Made by a program: the position numbers and the translations under genes. 64,000 nucleotides of DNA from Streptomyces sp. Z26 (GTDB lineage Bacteria > Actinomycetota > Actinomycetes > Streptomycetales > Streptomycetaceae): NCBI RefSeq assembly GCF_003665095.1, contig NZ_RCHV01000002.1:2290001-2354000 (forward strand), in the 5' to 3' direction. Positions 45,089 to 54,138 of this stretch are shown piece after piece. The notes under the pieces were generated by a model that was not told where the DNA came from, made no database searches, and saw nothing but the letters and a program-made list of their open reading frames with translations. Positions within the stretch are counted from its first letter, which is position 1; every line of letters starts with the position of its first letter.

Positions 45089-46269
45089 TCTTGGATCGTC
45101 CCTCGCAGGTATCCGGCGGCGTGGGCCGCGCGCTCGCGCACGTCGGCCAGGTCGTCGCCGTAGGTGTTGACGTGGCCGACCTTGCGGCCGGGCTTCACGT
45201 CCTTGCCGTACATGTGGATCTTCAGCTGCGGGTCGCGGGCCATGCAGTGCAGGTACGCCGCGTACATGTCCGGGTAGTCGCCGCCCAGCACGTTCGCCAT
45301 CACCGTCCAGCGGGCGCGCGGGCGCGGGTCGCCGAGCGGGAGGTCGAGGACGGCCCGCAGGTGGTTGGCGAACTGCGAGGTGACGGCGCCGTCCTGGCTC
45401 CAGTGGCCGGAGTTGTGCGGGCGCATCGCCAGCTCGTTGACGAGGACGCGGCCGTCCCGGGTCTCGAACAGCTCCACCGCGAGATGTCCGACCACGTCCA
45501 GCTCCTCCGCGATCCGCAGCGCCAACTCCTGCGCGCGCACGGCCCGTTCGGCGGGGAGGTCGGGTGCGGGCGCGATGACCGTGTCGCAGACGCCGTCCAC
45601 CTGGATCGACTCCACGACGGGGTAGGCGACGGCCTGCCCGTGGGGTGAACGGACGACGTTCGCGGCCAGTTCCCGTACGAAGTCGACCTTCTCCTCGGCC
45701 AGTACGGGCACCCCCGCGCGGAACGGCTCCGCCGCGCCCGCCTCGTCGCGGACGAGCCACACGCCCTTGCCGTCGTAGCCGCCGCGCACCGTCTTCAGCA
45801 CCACCGGGAAGCCGCCCGGGGAACCGTCCCCGGAGCCGCCCGCGCCCTCCGCGCCACTCGCGCCCTCCGCCGCGAACGCCGTGACGTCCGCCACGTCCCG
45901 CACGATCCGGTGCCGCGGGCACGGCACCCCGAGCGCGTCGAGCCGGGCGCGCATCACGCCCTTGTCCTGCGCGTGCACGAGCGCGTCCGGACCGGGCCGT
46001 ACGACCACGCCGTCGGCCTGGAGCGCGCGCAGGTGCTCCGTGGGCACGTGCTCGTGATCGAAGGTGATCACGTCGCAGCCGCGCGCGAAGCTACGCAGCG
46101 TTTCCAGTTCGCGGTGGTCACCGAGGACCACGTCACTGACGGCCTGCGCCGCCGACTCCTGCGGGGAGGCGGCGAGAAGCCTGAACCGGACGCCGAGCGG
46201 TATGCCCGCCTCGTGCGTCATGCGGGCGAGCTGGCCCCCGCCGACCATGCCTACTACCGGGAACGTCAC
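45085..46269 (-). CDS. purK: N5-carboxyaminoimidazole ribonucleotide synthase
   Basis: A 394-residue ATP-grasp enzyme that carboxylates AIR with bicarbonate and ATP, giving the PurE substrate. The start [15 protein letters not shown] is the PurK signature; [32 protein letters not shown] (ATP-grasp lysine and glycine loop) and [24 protein letters not shown] follow. A short Gly/Ser/Glu insert lies just before the glycine loop. GTG 46269 lacks a ribosome site, but TACGCT (complement of 46276-46281) lies 6 bases before it, so the transcript is probably leaderless. The operon reads purK-purE-dipeptidase. Confidence 0.95.
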   Translation of the reverse strand: MTFPVVGMVGGGQLARMTHEAGIPLGVRFRLLAASPQESAAQAVSDVVLGDHRELETLRSFARGCDVITFDHEHVPTEHLRALQADGVVVRPGPDALVHAQDKGVMRARLDALGVPCPRHRIVRDVADVTAFAAEGASGAEGAGGSGDGSPGGFPVVLKTVRGGYDGKGVWLVRDEAGAAEPFRAGVPVLAEEKVDFVRELAANVVRSPHGQAVAYPVVESIQVDGVCDTVIAPAPDLPAERAVRAQELALRIAEELDVVGHLAVELFETRDGRVLVNELAMRPHNSGHWSQDGAVTSQFANHLRAVLDLPLGDPRPRARWTVMANVLGGDYPDMYAAYLHCMARDPQLKIHMYGKDVKPGRKVGHVNTYGDDLADVRERAAHAAGYLRGTIQE

Positions 46270-46440
46270 GTGCCCAGCGTACGGTCCCCTGCTCACCGGC
46301 CGCACACCGCGGCTGGCAACTGCCGCTGCGTGGGACGCGTCCTCCTGGTTAGCATGTGCCCGGGGACGACGGACCGAAGCAGCACGCGAGGACGGACTCG
46401 GAGCGGACCACGCCGAGGGAACGGGGACCAAGCGATCACT

Positions 46441-47025
46441 ATGAGTGAATGGCGCGGCGTACGCTCACGCCTTGAACGAGTCGTCCGCGAGCTGGCGAAG
46501 TTCGGCACCGTGGGGGCCTTCGGCTTCCTGGTGAACGTGGTGGTGTTCAACCTCTGCATCCACACCCTCGGGCTCGCCACCGTACGGTCCGGCGTGATCG
46601 CCACGGCCGTCGCGATCTGCACCAACTACGTGGGGAACCGGTACTGGACGTACCGGCACACCGACAAGAGCCGGGTGCACCGCGAGGTTTCGCTGTTCCT
46701 GCTGTTCAGCGGGATAGGCATGGTCATCGAGAACGGCGTGCTGGCGCTGTCGCACTACGGCCTGGACTACACCTCGCCGCTCGCGGACAACGTCGCCAAG
46801 AACGTGATCGGCCTGGGCATCGGCACCGTCTTCCGCTTCTGGTCGTACCGCACCTGGGTGTTCCAGGACAGCGAGGAGGCCCGGGAGCGCGAGGAGGCCG
46901 CCGCGGCCGAGGCCCGCGAGCGGCGGGCCGCGGGCGCCGGGTCACGCGCCGGAGCCCGTGCCCGTGTCCTCGGCGGCCTCCCGGCTCAGGAAGAGCGCGA
47001 AGACCGGCGGGTGCTGCTGAAGTAG
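46441..47025 (+). CDS. GtrA family membrane protein
   Basis: A 194-residue protein with four membrane helices: KFGTVGAFGFLVNVVVFNLC, then TVRSGVIATAVAICTNYVGN, then LFLLFSGIGMVIENGVLAL, and NVIGLGIGTVFRFWSYRTWVF. NRYWTYRH and the FRFWSYRTWVF end are family signatures. GtrA proteins are thought to carry lipid-linked sugars across the membrane or to be subunits in wall-arabinogalactan-type glycosylation. The last 55 residues are a charged Glu/Arg/Ala tail encoded in part over the opposite-strand histidine kinase. Start ATG has only a weak ribosome site. It is divergent from purK. Confidence 0.9.
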   Translation: MSEWRGVRSRLERVVRELAKFGTVGAFGFLVNVVVFNLCIHTLGLATVRSGVIATAVAICTNYVGNRYWTYRHTDKSRVHREVSLFLLFSGIGMVIENGVLALSHYGLDYTSPLADNVAKNVIGLGIGTVFRFWSYRTWVFQDSEEAREREEAAAAEARERRAAGAGSRAGARARVLGGLPAQEEREDRRVLLK

Positions 47026-48222
47026 CTCCAGGCGGCCGCCGTCCGCCTCGGCCAGGTCGCGTGCCACGGCGAGGCCCAGCCCCGTGGAGTTGCGGCCGCT
47101 GACCGTCCGCTCGAAGACCCGCGAGCCCAGCTCCGGGTCGACGCCGGGCCCCTCGTCGGTGACCTCCGCGACGGCCTGGTTGCCGGTGACGCGGGTGCGG
47201 ATCGCGACCGTACCGCCGCCGTGCATCAGGGAGTTCTCGATCAGCGTCGCCAGCACCTGGGCGACCGCCCCGGGGGTACCGACGGCGCGCAGCCCGTTCT
47301 TGCCGGAGCGTACGAGTGCCCGGCCCTCGCCCCGGTACGCGGGCTTCCACTCCTCCATCTGCTGCTTCACCACGTCGTCCAGGTCGAAGGCGACGGCCGA
47401 ACCGGAGTGCGGGTCACGCGAGTTGGTCAGCAGCCGCTGTACGACGTCGGTCAGCCGCTCGACCTGCGCCAGCGCGATCGTCGCCTCCTCCTTGACCGTG
47501 GCGCGCTCCGCCGGGTCGGAGGTGTCGGCGGTGGCGATGATCTCCTCCAGCCGCATCGACAGCGCGGTGAGGGGCGTACGCAGCTGGTGCGAGGCGTCGG
47601 CGGCGAGCCGCCGTTCGGCGGTGAGGATGCGGGCGATGCGTTCCGCGCTGGCGTCCAGCACGTCGGCCACGCGGTCGAGTTCGGGCACCCCGTAGCGGCG
47701 GTGCCGGGGGCGCGGGTCGCCGGAGCCGAGGCGTTCGGCGGTCTCCGCGAGGTCGGTGAGCGGCGCGGCGACGCGGTGCGCCTGCCGTACGGCGAGGATG
47801 GCGGCGGCGGCGATCGCGAGCAGCGACACGGCGGTGATGATCAGCAGCGTGCGCCCGACCTCGTCGCGTACGGCGTTCTCCGCCTCCCGCACGGTGACGG
47901 TCTCGCCGTGCGCGCCGGTCTGCCGCACCTCGATCGCGCCGTCGCCGGGCGGGTCGCCGAAGACGATGGGCGGGCGGCCGGGGACCTGGATGCGGGCGTA
48001 GCGGTTGCCGTCGACCGTGGTGCCGAGGCTGTCCTCGGTGACCCGCTCCCCCGCGACGAGGCGGCTCTCGACGACGGACACGAGGCGTACGGCCTCGGAC
48101 CGTACGCTCTCGCGCGCGCTCTCCTCGATGGTGCGGGACTCGACGATCACGAGCGAGACGCCGAACACGGCGATCACCACGAGGACCACGGCCAGCGTGG
48201 ACTGGATCAGTCGGCGTCTCAT
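46942..48222 (-). CDS. Two-component sensor histidine kinase
   Basis: A 426-residue membrane kinase. Helix 1 is at about residues 5-27, an outside sensor of about 95 residues follows, and helix 2 is at about 124-146. A HAMP region leads to the dimerisation box with phosphorylated His212 in DASHQLRTPLTALSMRLEE. The ATP domain shows TLIENSLMHGGGTVAI (N box) and the G boxes DEGPGVDPEL and GLGLAVARDL. The signal is unknown. It is transcribed 12 bases downstream of its response regulator. Its 3' end overlaps the 3' end of the gtrA-like gene by 84 bases in opposite orientation. Confidence 0.94.
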   Translation of the reverse strand: MRRRLIQSTLAVVLVVIAVFGVSLVIVESRTIEESARESVRSEAVRLVSVVESRLVAGERVTEDSLGTTVDGNRYARIQVPGRPPIVFGDPPGDGAIEVRQTGAHGETVTVREAENAVRDEVGRTLLIITAVSLLAIAAAAILAVRQAHRVAAPLTDLAETAERLGSGDPRPRHRRYGVPELDRVADVLDASAERIARILTAERRLAADASHQLRTPLTALSMRLEEIIATADTSDPAERATVKEEATIALAQVERLTDVVQRLLTNSRDPHSGSAVAFDLDDVVKQQMEEWKPAYRGEGRALVRSGKNGLRAVGTPGAVAQVLATLIENSLMHGGGTVAIRTRVTGNQAVAEVTDEGPGVDPELGSRVFERTVSGRNSTGLGLAVARDLAEADGGRLELLQQHPPVFALFLSREAAEDTGTGSGA

Positions 48223-48234
48223 ACGGGGCGGGGC

Positions 48235-48915
48235 TCAGCTCTTCTCGAAGCGGAAGCCGACGCCGCGCACGGTGGCGATGTAGCGCGGGTTGGCGGCGTC
48301 GTCCCCGAGCTTCTTGCGCAGCCAGGAGATGTGCATGTCCAGGGTCTTGGTGGACGACCACCAGGTGGTGTCCCAGACCTCGCGCATCAGCTGGTCGCGG
48401 GTGACGACGCGGCCGGCGTCGCGGACGAGCACCCGCAGCAGGTCGAACTCCTTGGCGGTCAGGTGCAGTTCCTCGTCGCCCATCCAGGCGCGGTGCGACT
48501 CGGCGTCGATCCGTACGCCGTGGGTGGCGGGCGGCGGCGCGGGCTCGGTGGTGGCGCCGCGGCGCAGCAGGGCGCGTACCCGCGCGAGCAGCTCCGCCAG
48601 CCGGAACGGCTTGGTGACGTAGTCGTCGGCGCCCGCGTCCAGGCCGACGACGGTGTCGACCTCGTCGGCGCGCGCGGTCAGCACGAGTACGGGGAAGGTG
48701 TGCCCGCCGTTGCGGAGTCTGCGGCAGACCTCCAGGCCGTCCATGCCGGGCAGGCCGAGGTCCAGCACGACGAGGTCGACGCCCTCGCTCAGCCCGGCGT
48801 CGAGCGCGGTGGGGCCGTCCTCGCGGACCTCGACCTCGTAGCCCTCCCGGCGCAGCGCGCGGGCCAGGGGCTCCGAGATCGACGCGTCATCCTCGGCGAG
48901 CAGTACACGGGTCAT
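48235..48915 (-). CDS. OmpR/PhoB-family response regulator
   Basis: A 226-residue regulator. The receiver domain begins MTRVLLAEDDASISEPLARAL; the phosphorylated Asp is D52 in LVVLDLGLPGMDG and the switch Lys is K102 in DYVTKPFRLAELL. The C-terminal winged helix reads LHLTAKEFDLLRVLVRDAGRV, then REVWDTTWWSSTKTLDMHI, and ends with the RYIATVRGVGFRFE hairpin. It is the first gene of a two-gene operon with the kinase, and its targets are not known. Confidence 0.95.
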   Translation of the reverse strand: MTRVLLAEDDASISEPLARALRREGYEVEVREDGPTALDAGLSEGVDLVVLDLGLPGMDGLEVCRRLRNGGHTFPVLVLTARADEVDTVVGLDAGADDYVTKPFRLAELLARVRALLRRGATTEPAPPPATHGVRIDAESHRAWMGDEELHLTAKEFDLLRVLVRDAGRVVTRDQLMREVWDTTWWSSTKTLDMHISWLRKKLGDDAANPRYIATVRGVGFRFEKS

Positions 48916-49045
48916 GGGCCGATGGTAGTCCGCGCTGCACAGCGCGTGGATGGTCCCCGGCCGTCCGGGCCGGTCCGGGGGCGCCCCCCGCGTACGCCGC
49001 GTCCCGTGGCCCCGGGATGCGGCGTACGCCGGGAGCGGTCACGAT

Positions 49046-50161
49046 GTGGCGGTGCGCCGACTCCTCCGTACCCTCGCGGTGTGCGCGGCGCTCACGTGCT
49101 GCACGAGCCCCGGCCTGGTGCCCGTGCCCGGCACGGACGCGCGGTCCCCCCGCGCGGAGCGCACGTACGCCTACGGCCCGCACGCGCGGCAGCGCGTGGC
49201 CGTGCACTGGCACCCGGAGCGCTCCGCGGACCGTACGCGCCGCCCCGCCGTCGTCGTGCTGCACGGCGGCTTCTGGCGCCTGGACGCGGCGCCGGGCTGG
49301 CGCGGCTGGTGCCGGACGCTCGCCGACCGCGGCCTGGTCGTCTTCGACGTGGAGTACCGCCGCAACCTCGACGCCCGCTGGCCCGCGCAGCGCGACGACG
49401 TGCTGTCGGCGCTGGCGTGGATACGGCAGCGCGGGGAACGGTTCGGGGTCGATCCGGAACGGCTGGTACTCCTCGGTTCGTCGGCGGGCGGGCACCTGGC
49501 GACGAGCGTCGGCGCGTACGGGGCGGGCGCCCGCCGGGTCGCGGGGGTCGCCGCGCTGTCGCCCGTCGTGGACCCGCTGCGGTCGTGGCGTACGGGCGCG
49601 GCGTACGGGGCGGGTGCCGGGCACGGCGCTCCCGTACGGCCGACGCCGCGCGCGCGGGAGGAGCGGGAGGTACGGGGCGGGCCGGACGGCGACCGCACCG
49701 CACGCCCCACGCCGCCCGACGCCCGTACGCCGCCCGCGCGCGCGGACCGGCCCGCGTACGCCGCGCGGGTACGCGCCGCACGGCAGCGGGGCGTACGGGA
49801 GAACGCGGCGCTGCTGGCGGGCTGCCGCCCCGCGCGGGGGGACGGGGAACGGGCGGCGGCGTGCGCCGAGGTGTGGCGCGACATGTCGGCGGCGGCGCAC
49901 GCGTCGGGGAAGGACGACGCGCCGCTGCTCCTGGTGCACTCGGCGTGGGACTTCGTACCGGCCGCGCACTCACGGGAGTTGGCGCGCGCCGAACGCGCGC
50001 GGGGGATGCCGCGCCGGTCCGTCACGGTCCGCACGGTGCCGGGCGCCGCGCACGGCGGCGGGCTGCTGCGCGCGCCGGGCGTACTGCCCGCGCTGCTGGC
50101 GTGGCTCGACGCGAGGGTGGACGCCGGGGCGGACGGAGCGGCGGACGGCCGCGATCGGTGA
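49046..50161 (+). CDS. Secreted alpha/beta hydrolase (esterase-like)
   Basis: A 371-residue protein with an N-terminal signal (RRLLRTLAVCAALTCCTSPG). The Cys-Cys there is close to a lipobox but lacks the required small residue, so lipidation is uncertain. The oxyanion motif is VVVLHGGFWRLD, the nucleophile Ser lies in LVLLGSSAGGHLATS, and the expected Asp and His are in SAWDFVPAAHS and GAAHGGG. This is the pattern of BD-FAE-like or carboxylesterases. Between nucleophile and Asp lies an unusual low-complexity Arg/Pro/Asp-rich insert of about 60 residues. GTG 49046 has GGGAG nearby. The substrate is unknown. Confidence 0.82.
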   Translation: MAVRRLLRTLAVCAALTCCTSPGLVPVPGTDARSPRAERTYAYGPHARQRVAVHWHPERSADRTRRPAVVVLHGGFWRLDAAPGWRGWCRTLADRGLVVFDVEYRRNLDARWPAQRDDVLSALAWIRQRGERFGVDPERLVLLGSSAGGHLATSVGAYGAGARRVAGVAALSPVVDPLRSWRTGAAYGAGAGHGAPVRPTPRAREEREVRGGPDGDRTARPTPPDARTPPARADRPAYAARVRAARQRGVRENAALLAGCRPARGDGERAAACAEVWRDMSAAAHASGKDDAPLLLVHSAWDFVPAAHSRELARAERARGMPRRSVTVRTVPGAAHGGGLLRAPGVLPALLAWLDARVDAGADGAADGRDR

Positions 50162-50259
50162 GACGCGATCGGTGACATGTGGCCGGTGAGACGTGGCCGG
50201 AACCGGGCGGCCGGGGCGGCGGGCCGCCGGAGCCGTGCGGCGGGAAGGGGCGGAAGTGA

Positions 50260-50298
50260 CGGGAGGGGCGGCGACGCCCCGCGCCCCCGCCCCTCCCG
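50260..50298. terminator. Bidirectional terminator, hydrolase / anti-sigma kinase
   Basis: A perfect 11-bp inverted repeat, CGGGAGGGGCG at 50260-50270 and its complement at 50288-50298, with a 17-base loop. Confidence 0.75.
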
Positions 50299-50315
50299 AT
50301 TCCGTGCGCGTCCGC

Positions 50316-51029
50316 TCAGTTGGGCGCGGCCAGCTCCGCCCACACCGTCTTGCCGGCGCCCTCGGGGCTCCGTACGACACCCCAGTCGAGGCACAGCCGC
50401 TGGACTATGAACATCCCGTGGCCGCCGGGCCGCCCGGCCCGGTGCGGGGTGCGCGGCGCCGGGGCGCCGGAGCCCGTGTCGACGACCTCCAGGCGCAGCA
50501 GCTTGGGGCTGCTCCCTATGCGCACTTCCTCGGGCCCGTCGGCGTGCAGACAGGCGTTGGTGACGAGTTCGGAGACGACCAGCAGCACGTCCTCCGCCGC
50601 CGCCTGCTGGTCGGCCGTGGCCGCCGGGAGCCAGCCCCAGTCCTGGAGGGCCTGGCGTGTGAAGTCGCGGGCCCGCGCCACGGCGCCGGAGGCGCCGACC
50701 AGGCGCAGCCGACGGACCTGGCGCAGCGGGCGGTCCCGCTCGGCACGGTCCTGAGCGGGGGCGTCACCGGACGGGACGCCTTCGGGGGCCCCGGCCGCGC
50801 CCGGCGTGCCGGACGTCCCGGTGTCCCCCGCGGCGCCGTGCGCGGCCCGGGGTGCGAAGCCCGCGGCGCCGCCGTTGAGCTGCCCCGTCCCGACTCCGCC
50901 CGCGCTCGCGGTGGCCCCTGGACCCGCGCCCGCTCCGGCGTGCCCGATCTGCGGAGCGGCAGCGGTCGTCGCGGCGCCCTCGGGCTCCGGGCCGCGGTCG
51001 CCCGCCGGGTACGGCCGGGTGGTGCTCAT
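50316..51029 (-). CDS. Anti-sigma factor kinase-like ATPase (RsbW type)
   Basis: A 237-residue protein. The first about 100 residues are Gly/Ala-rich and disordered. The rest is a GHKL ATPase: N box ELVTNACLHA at 154-163, G1 box DTGSG at 184-188, and G2 box GGHGMFIV at 202-209. This is the RsbW/SpoIIAB family, which binds a sigma factor and phosphorylates its antagonist. The antagonist-like gene follows upstream on the same strand and a matching sigma gene is divergent, so it probably regulates that sigma. No phosphorylation target is proven here. Confidence 0.87.
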   Translation of the reverse strand: MSTTRPYPAGDRGPEPEGAATTAAAPQIGHAGAGAGPGATASAGGVGTGQLNGGAAGFAPRAAHGAAGDTGTSGTPGAAGAPEGVPSGDAPAQDRAERDRPLRQVRRLRLVGASGAVARARDFTRQALQDWGWLPAATADQQAAAEDVLLVVSELVTNACLHADGPEEVRIGSSPKLLRLEVVDTGSGAPAPRTPHRAGRPGGHGMFIVQRLCLDWGVVRSPEGAGKTVWAELAAPN

Positions 51030-51140
51030 CCGTGGTTCACCTCACCGAATACCTGACAGATTCAGGGTTCTCCTGCCCTACCGAACCGGGAGAACACCCA
51101 CGGATTCCGTCGGACTCGTGTGACGCCTCTAACGCGGGGT

Positions 51141-51521
51141 CTACGCCTCGGTCACATTCGTGAGGGCACTGTCCAGATCCGGGTGGAGGGTGAACACCGC
51201 GTCCGCACCCGTGATCGTGAACACCCGCGCGACGACGGGGCGCATTCCGGCCAGATGTACGCCGCCGCCCTCGGCCTCCGCCAGGAGGCGCGCGCCGAGC
51301 AGCACGTTGAGCCCGGTGGAGTCGCAGAACTCGAGCCGCGAGCAGTCGACGACGAGCCTGCTGTAGCCGTCCCGTACACCCTGCTCGAGCGGCTCGCGCA
51401 GCAGATCGGCGGTATGGTGATCCAGCTCACCCTCGGGGGTCACCACGACGGTGGCGCCCTGGTGTCGCACCTCGACCGTCAACCGGCCCCGGCTGGCGCT
51501 GCCGGGCATCCCCCGGTCCAT
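51141..51521 (-). CDS. Anti-sigma factor antagonist, STAS domain
   Basis: A 126-residue STAS protein. The phosphorylated Ser is S68 in LEFCDSTGLNVLLGAR, the site used by anti-sigma kinases, and GELDHHTADLLREPLEQG is the other family signature. When dephosphorylated such a protein sequesters the kinase and frees the sigma factor. I choose ATG 51521, with AAGGGG five bases upstream; a GTG two codons before it is also possible. It is 111 bases upstream of the kinase gene in the same direction and divergent from the sigma gene, the arrangement expected for a partner-switching system. Confidence 0.9.
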   Translation of the reverse strand: MDRGMPGSASRGRLTVEVRHQGATVVVTPEGELDHHTADLLREPLEQGVRDGYSRLVVDCSRLEFCDSTGLNVLLGARLLAEAEGGGVHLAGMRPVVARVFTITGADAVFTLHPDLDSALTNVTEA

Positions 51522-51648
51522 GCACACCCCTTGTGTCTGCTCAACGAGTCACCTCTGCTGCCCAGTCAGGCGTCTCGAACCCTACGCCCTCACCGCCGGG
51601 ACCGGTACCCGAACAACCCGCACATTAGTGCATATTTGGACAACTAGG

Positions 51649-51683
51649 ACTTGCCATGCCCGTGCTGGAGCGGGTAGGCAAGT
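51649..51683. promoter_or_regulatory. Stem-loop or palindromic operator before the sigma gene
   Basis: ACTTGCC (51649-51655) pairs with GGCAAGT (51677-51683), and inside them CCCG pairs with CGGG. The structure lies 92 bases upstream of the sigma start codon, in the 254-base gap to the STAS gene. It could be an operator or a hairpin in the sigma mRNA leader. Confidence 0.4.
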
Positions 51684-51775
51684 AGGGGACAAGAAATCGT
51701 CGGCCTTGGAGGCGCCGCACTTCGCAGTGCACGTCACGGCTCCGGCAGCCATATGCCGAGAATGATGGAGGACAC

Positions 51776-52729
51776 ATGTCACCCCGGCTCGACCACGGGA
51801 TATCGGAATCCGCCGACCCGGCCGTTCCGGCCCTGACGACGGCGCCCGAACAGGACGCGGACCCCGCGCACGGCGCCGACACCCGGCCGAACGCCCCGCA
51901 GGCGGTCGTCGAGGAACTCCTCGACCAGCTCGACCTCCCCGAGCTGCCCCCGTACGCCGAGGTGGGGCCGGTGGACGCGCGCGCGCTGTCCAAGACCCTC
52001 TTCGAGCGGCTCGGCAGGCTGGAAGAGGGCACGCACGAGTACGCGTACGTACGCAACACCCTCGTCGAACTCAACCTCGCGCTCGTCAAGTTCGCCGCCT
52101 CCCGCTTCCGTTCGCGCAGCGAGCCGATGGAGGACATCGTCCAGGTCGGCACGATCGGCCTGATCAAGGCGATCGACCGGTTCGAGACGGGGCGCGGCGT
52201 CGAGTTCCCCACCTTCGCGATGCCGACGATCGTCGGGGAGATCAAGCGCTTCTTCCGGGACACCTCCTGGTCGGTACGGGTCCCGCGGCGCCTCCAGGAG
52301 CTGCGCCTCGACCTGGCCAAGGCGGGCGACGAGCTGGCGCAGCGGCTGGACCGCGCGCCGACCGTCGAGGAGCTGGCCGAGCGTCTCGGCCTCTCCACCG
52401 AGGAGGTCCTGGAGGGCATGGCGGCGAGCAACGCCTACACCGCCAGCTCGCTCGACGCGCAGCCCGAGGAGGACGACACCGAGGGCGCGCTGGCGGACCG
52501 GATCGGCTACGAGGACCACGGCTTGGAGGGCATCGAGTACGTCGAGTCCCTGAAGCCGCTCATCGCCGAACTGACGCCGCGCGACCGGCAGATACTGTCC
52601 CTCCGCTTCGTGGCGAACATGACGCAGTCCGAGATCGGCGAGGAGCTGGGCATCTCGCAGATGCACGTCTCCCGGCTGCTCTCCCGCACGCTCAACAAGC
52701 TCCGCAAGGGCCTGATGGTCGAGGAGTGA
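51776..52729 (+). CDS. RNA polymerase sigma factor, SigB/SigF (stress) family
   Basis: A 317-residue alternative sigma factor. Region 2 is seen as NTLVELNLALVKFAASRFRSRSEPMEDIVQVGTIGLIKAIDRFETG in shorter form: DIVQVGTIGLIKAIDRFE binds core and GVEFPTFAMPTIVGEIKRFF reads the -10 element. Region 3 is LDRAPTVEELAERLGLS. Region 4 is LTPRDRQILSLRFVANMTQSE with the -35 helix GISQMHVSRLLSRTL. The N-terminus (about 50 residues) is acidic and Pro-rich. GGAGG precedes ATG 51776. The divergent kinase and STAS genes suggest control by partner switching. Its position resembles SigI of S. coelicolor, from memory. Confidence 0.94.
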   Translation: MSPRLDHGISESADPAVPALTTAPEQDADPAHGADTRPNAPQAVVEELLDQLDLPELPPYAEVGPVDARALSKTLFERLGRLEEGTHEYAYVRNTLVELNLALVKFAASRFRSRSEPMEDIVQVGTIGLIKAIDRFETGRGVEFPTFAMPTIVGEIKRFFRDTSWSVRVPRRLQELRLDLAKAGDELAQRLDRAPTVEELAERLGLSTEEVLEGMAASNAYTASSLDAQPEEDDTEGALADRIGYEDHGLEGIEYVESLKPLIAELTPRDRQILSLRFVANMTQSEIGEELGISQMHVSRLLSRTLNKLRKGLMVEE

Positions 52730-52784
52730 CCGGCGACGGCGGCGCGGACCACGCGGCCACCGTCCCGGACCCGCGCACGCGGTC

Positions 52785-52812
52785 GTCCCCGTCCCCCCGC
52801 AGGGGCGGGGAC
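52785..52812. terminator. Bidirectional terminator, sigma gene / hutI
   Basis: GTCCCCGTCCCC (52785-52796) pairs with GGGGCGGGGAC (52802-52812) with one G-T pair and a five-base loop. A TTT follows on the plus strand. Confidence 0.7.
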
Positions 52813-52847
52813 TTTCGCGTGCCCGCCCCCGCCGGAGGTCCGCGGGC

Positions 52848-54035
52848 TCAGACCGCGCGTACGCCGCGCCGCCACACTTCGGTGACCAGCGGGACGCCCG
52901 GCCGGTAGGCGAGATGGACGTGCGAGGGCGCGTCGAGCACCGCGAGGTCCGCGTACGCCCCCGGGCCGAGCCGCCCCACGTCCGTACGCCGCAGCGCCCG
53001 CGCGCCGCCCGCCGTCGCCGCCCACACCGCCTCGTCGGGCGTCATGCCCATCTCGCGCACCGCGATCGCCACGCAGAACGGCACCGAGGACGTGAACGAC
53101 GACCCCGGGTTGCAGTCCGTGGACAGCGCCACCGTCGCGCCCGCGTCGAGCAGCCGCCGCGCGTCCGGATAGACGGCGCGCGTCGAGAACTCGCAGCCCG
53201 GCAGCAGCGTCGCCACCGTGTCGCCCTGGCCGAGCGCGTCCACGTCCGCGTCGGTGAGGTGGGTGCAGTGGTCGGCGGAGGCGGCGCCCAGCTCGACCGC
53301 GAGCCGCACCCCGGGCCCGTACGACAGCTGGTTGGCGTGGACGCGCGGCAGCAGCCCGCGGGCCTGTCCGGCGGTCAGGATGGCGCGCGCCTGGTCCCCG
53401 TCGAAGGCGCCCTGCTCGCAGAAGACGTCGATCCAACGGGCGTACGGGGCGCAGGCGTCCAGCATCGGCCCGGTGACCTCGGCGACGTACGCGGCGGGGT
53501 CGCCGTCGTGTTCGGGCGCGACGATGTGGGCGCCCAGGTAGGTGACCTCGTCGGTGAGCCCGGCGGCGATGCGTACGGCGCGGGCCTCCTGGTCGACGGT
53601 CAGGCCGTAGCCCGACTTGGTCTCCAGGGTCGTCGTGCCCTGCCGCAGGGCCTCCGCGAGGTGCCGGGCGAGGGTGGCGGCCAGCTCGTCGTCGGAGGCG
53701 GCGCGGGTGGCGGCGACGGTGGTGCGGATGCCGCCCGCGGTGTAGGGGCGGCCGGACATGCGGGCGTTGAACTCCTGCGTGCGGTCGCCCGCGTAGACCA
53801 GGTGCGAGTGGGAGTCCACGAAGCCGGGGAGGACGGCGCGGCCTTCCACGTCGTACGCGGTGTCGGCGGCGGGCGCGTCGGCGGCGGGGCCCGCCCAGAC
53901 GACGTGCTCGCCCTCGATCACGAGCGCGGCGTCCGCGACGAGGCCGAGCGGGGCGTCGGGGGCCGACGGGTCGCGCGCGAGGGCCGGTTCGTTGGTGACC
54001 AGGCTCCGGATTCCGTGGATCAGGGTGGCGGTCAT
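52848..54035 (-). CDS. hutI: Imidazolonepropionase
   Basis: A 395-residue amidohydrolase that opens imidazolone propionate to formimidoylglutamate, the third step of histidine use. Metal and substrate motifs: [17 protein letters not shown] near residue 75 (two His), [42 protein letters not shown], and [14 protein letters not shown] for the late Asp. The catalytic centre uses Zn or Fe. Its ATG has GAGGAG 7 bases upstream. It is the last gene of the hut operon, 103 bases after hutF, the only gap there. No histidase gene (hutH) is in the window. Confidence 0.94.
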   Translation of the reverse strand: MTATLIHGIRSLVTNEPALARDPSAPDAPLGLVADAALVIEGEHVVWAGPAADAPAADTAYDVEGRAVLPGFVDSHSHLVYAGDRTQEFNARMSGRPYTAGGIRTTVAATRAASDDELAATLARHLAEALRQGTTTLETKSGYGLTVDQEARAVRIAAGLTDEVTYLGAHIVAPEHDGDPAAYVAEVTGPMLDACAPYARWIDVFCEQGAFDGDQARAILTAGQARGLLPRVHANQLSYGPGVRLAVELGAASADHCTHLTDADVDALGQGDTVATLLPGCEFSTRAVYPDARRLLDAGATVALSTDCNPGSSFTSSVPFCVAIAVREMGMTPDEAVWAATAGGARALRRTDVGRLGPGAYADLAVLDAPSHVHLAYRPGVPLVTEVWRRGVRAV

Positions 54036-54138
54036 CGGGCGCTCCTCGTCGTCGGCTGTCGTTCGTCCGGGCGCGCGTACGCGTCCCGGTGGTCCCCGTG
54101 CGCGTACCCGGGCGTCCGCGCGCGCGGTGCCCGTCCCG

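Noticed and set aside
49046..49105. Lipoprotein signal in the esterase-like protein
   Set aside because: The residue before the candidate Cys is Thr or Cys rather than Gly, Ala or Ser, so the lipobox is not met.
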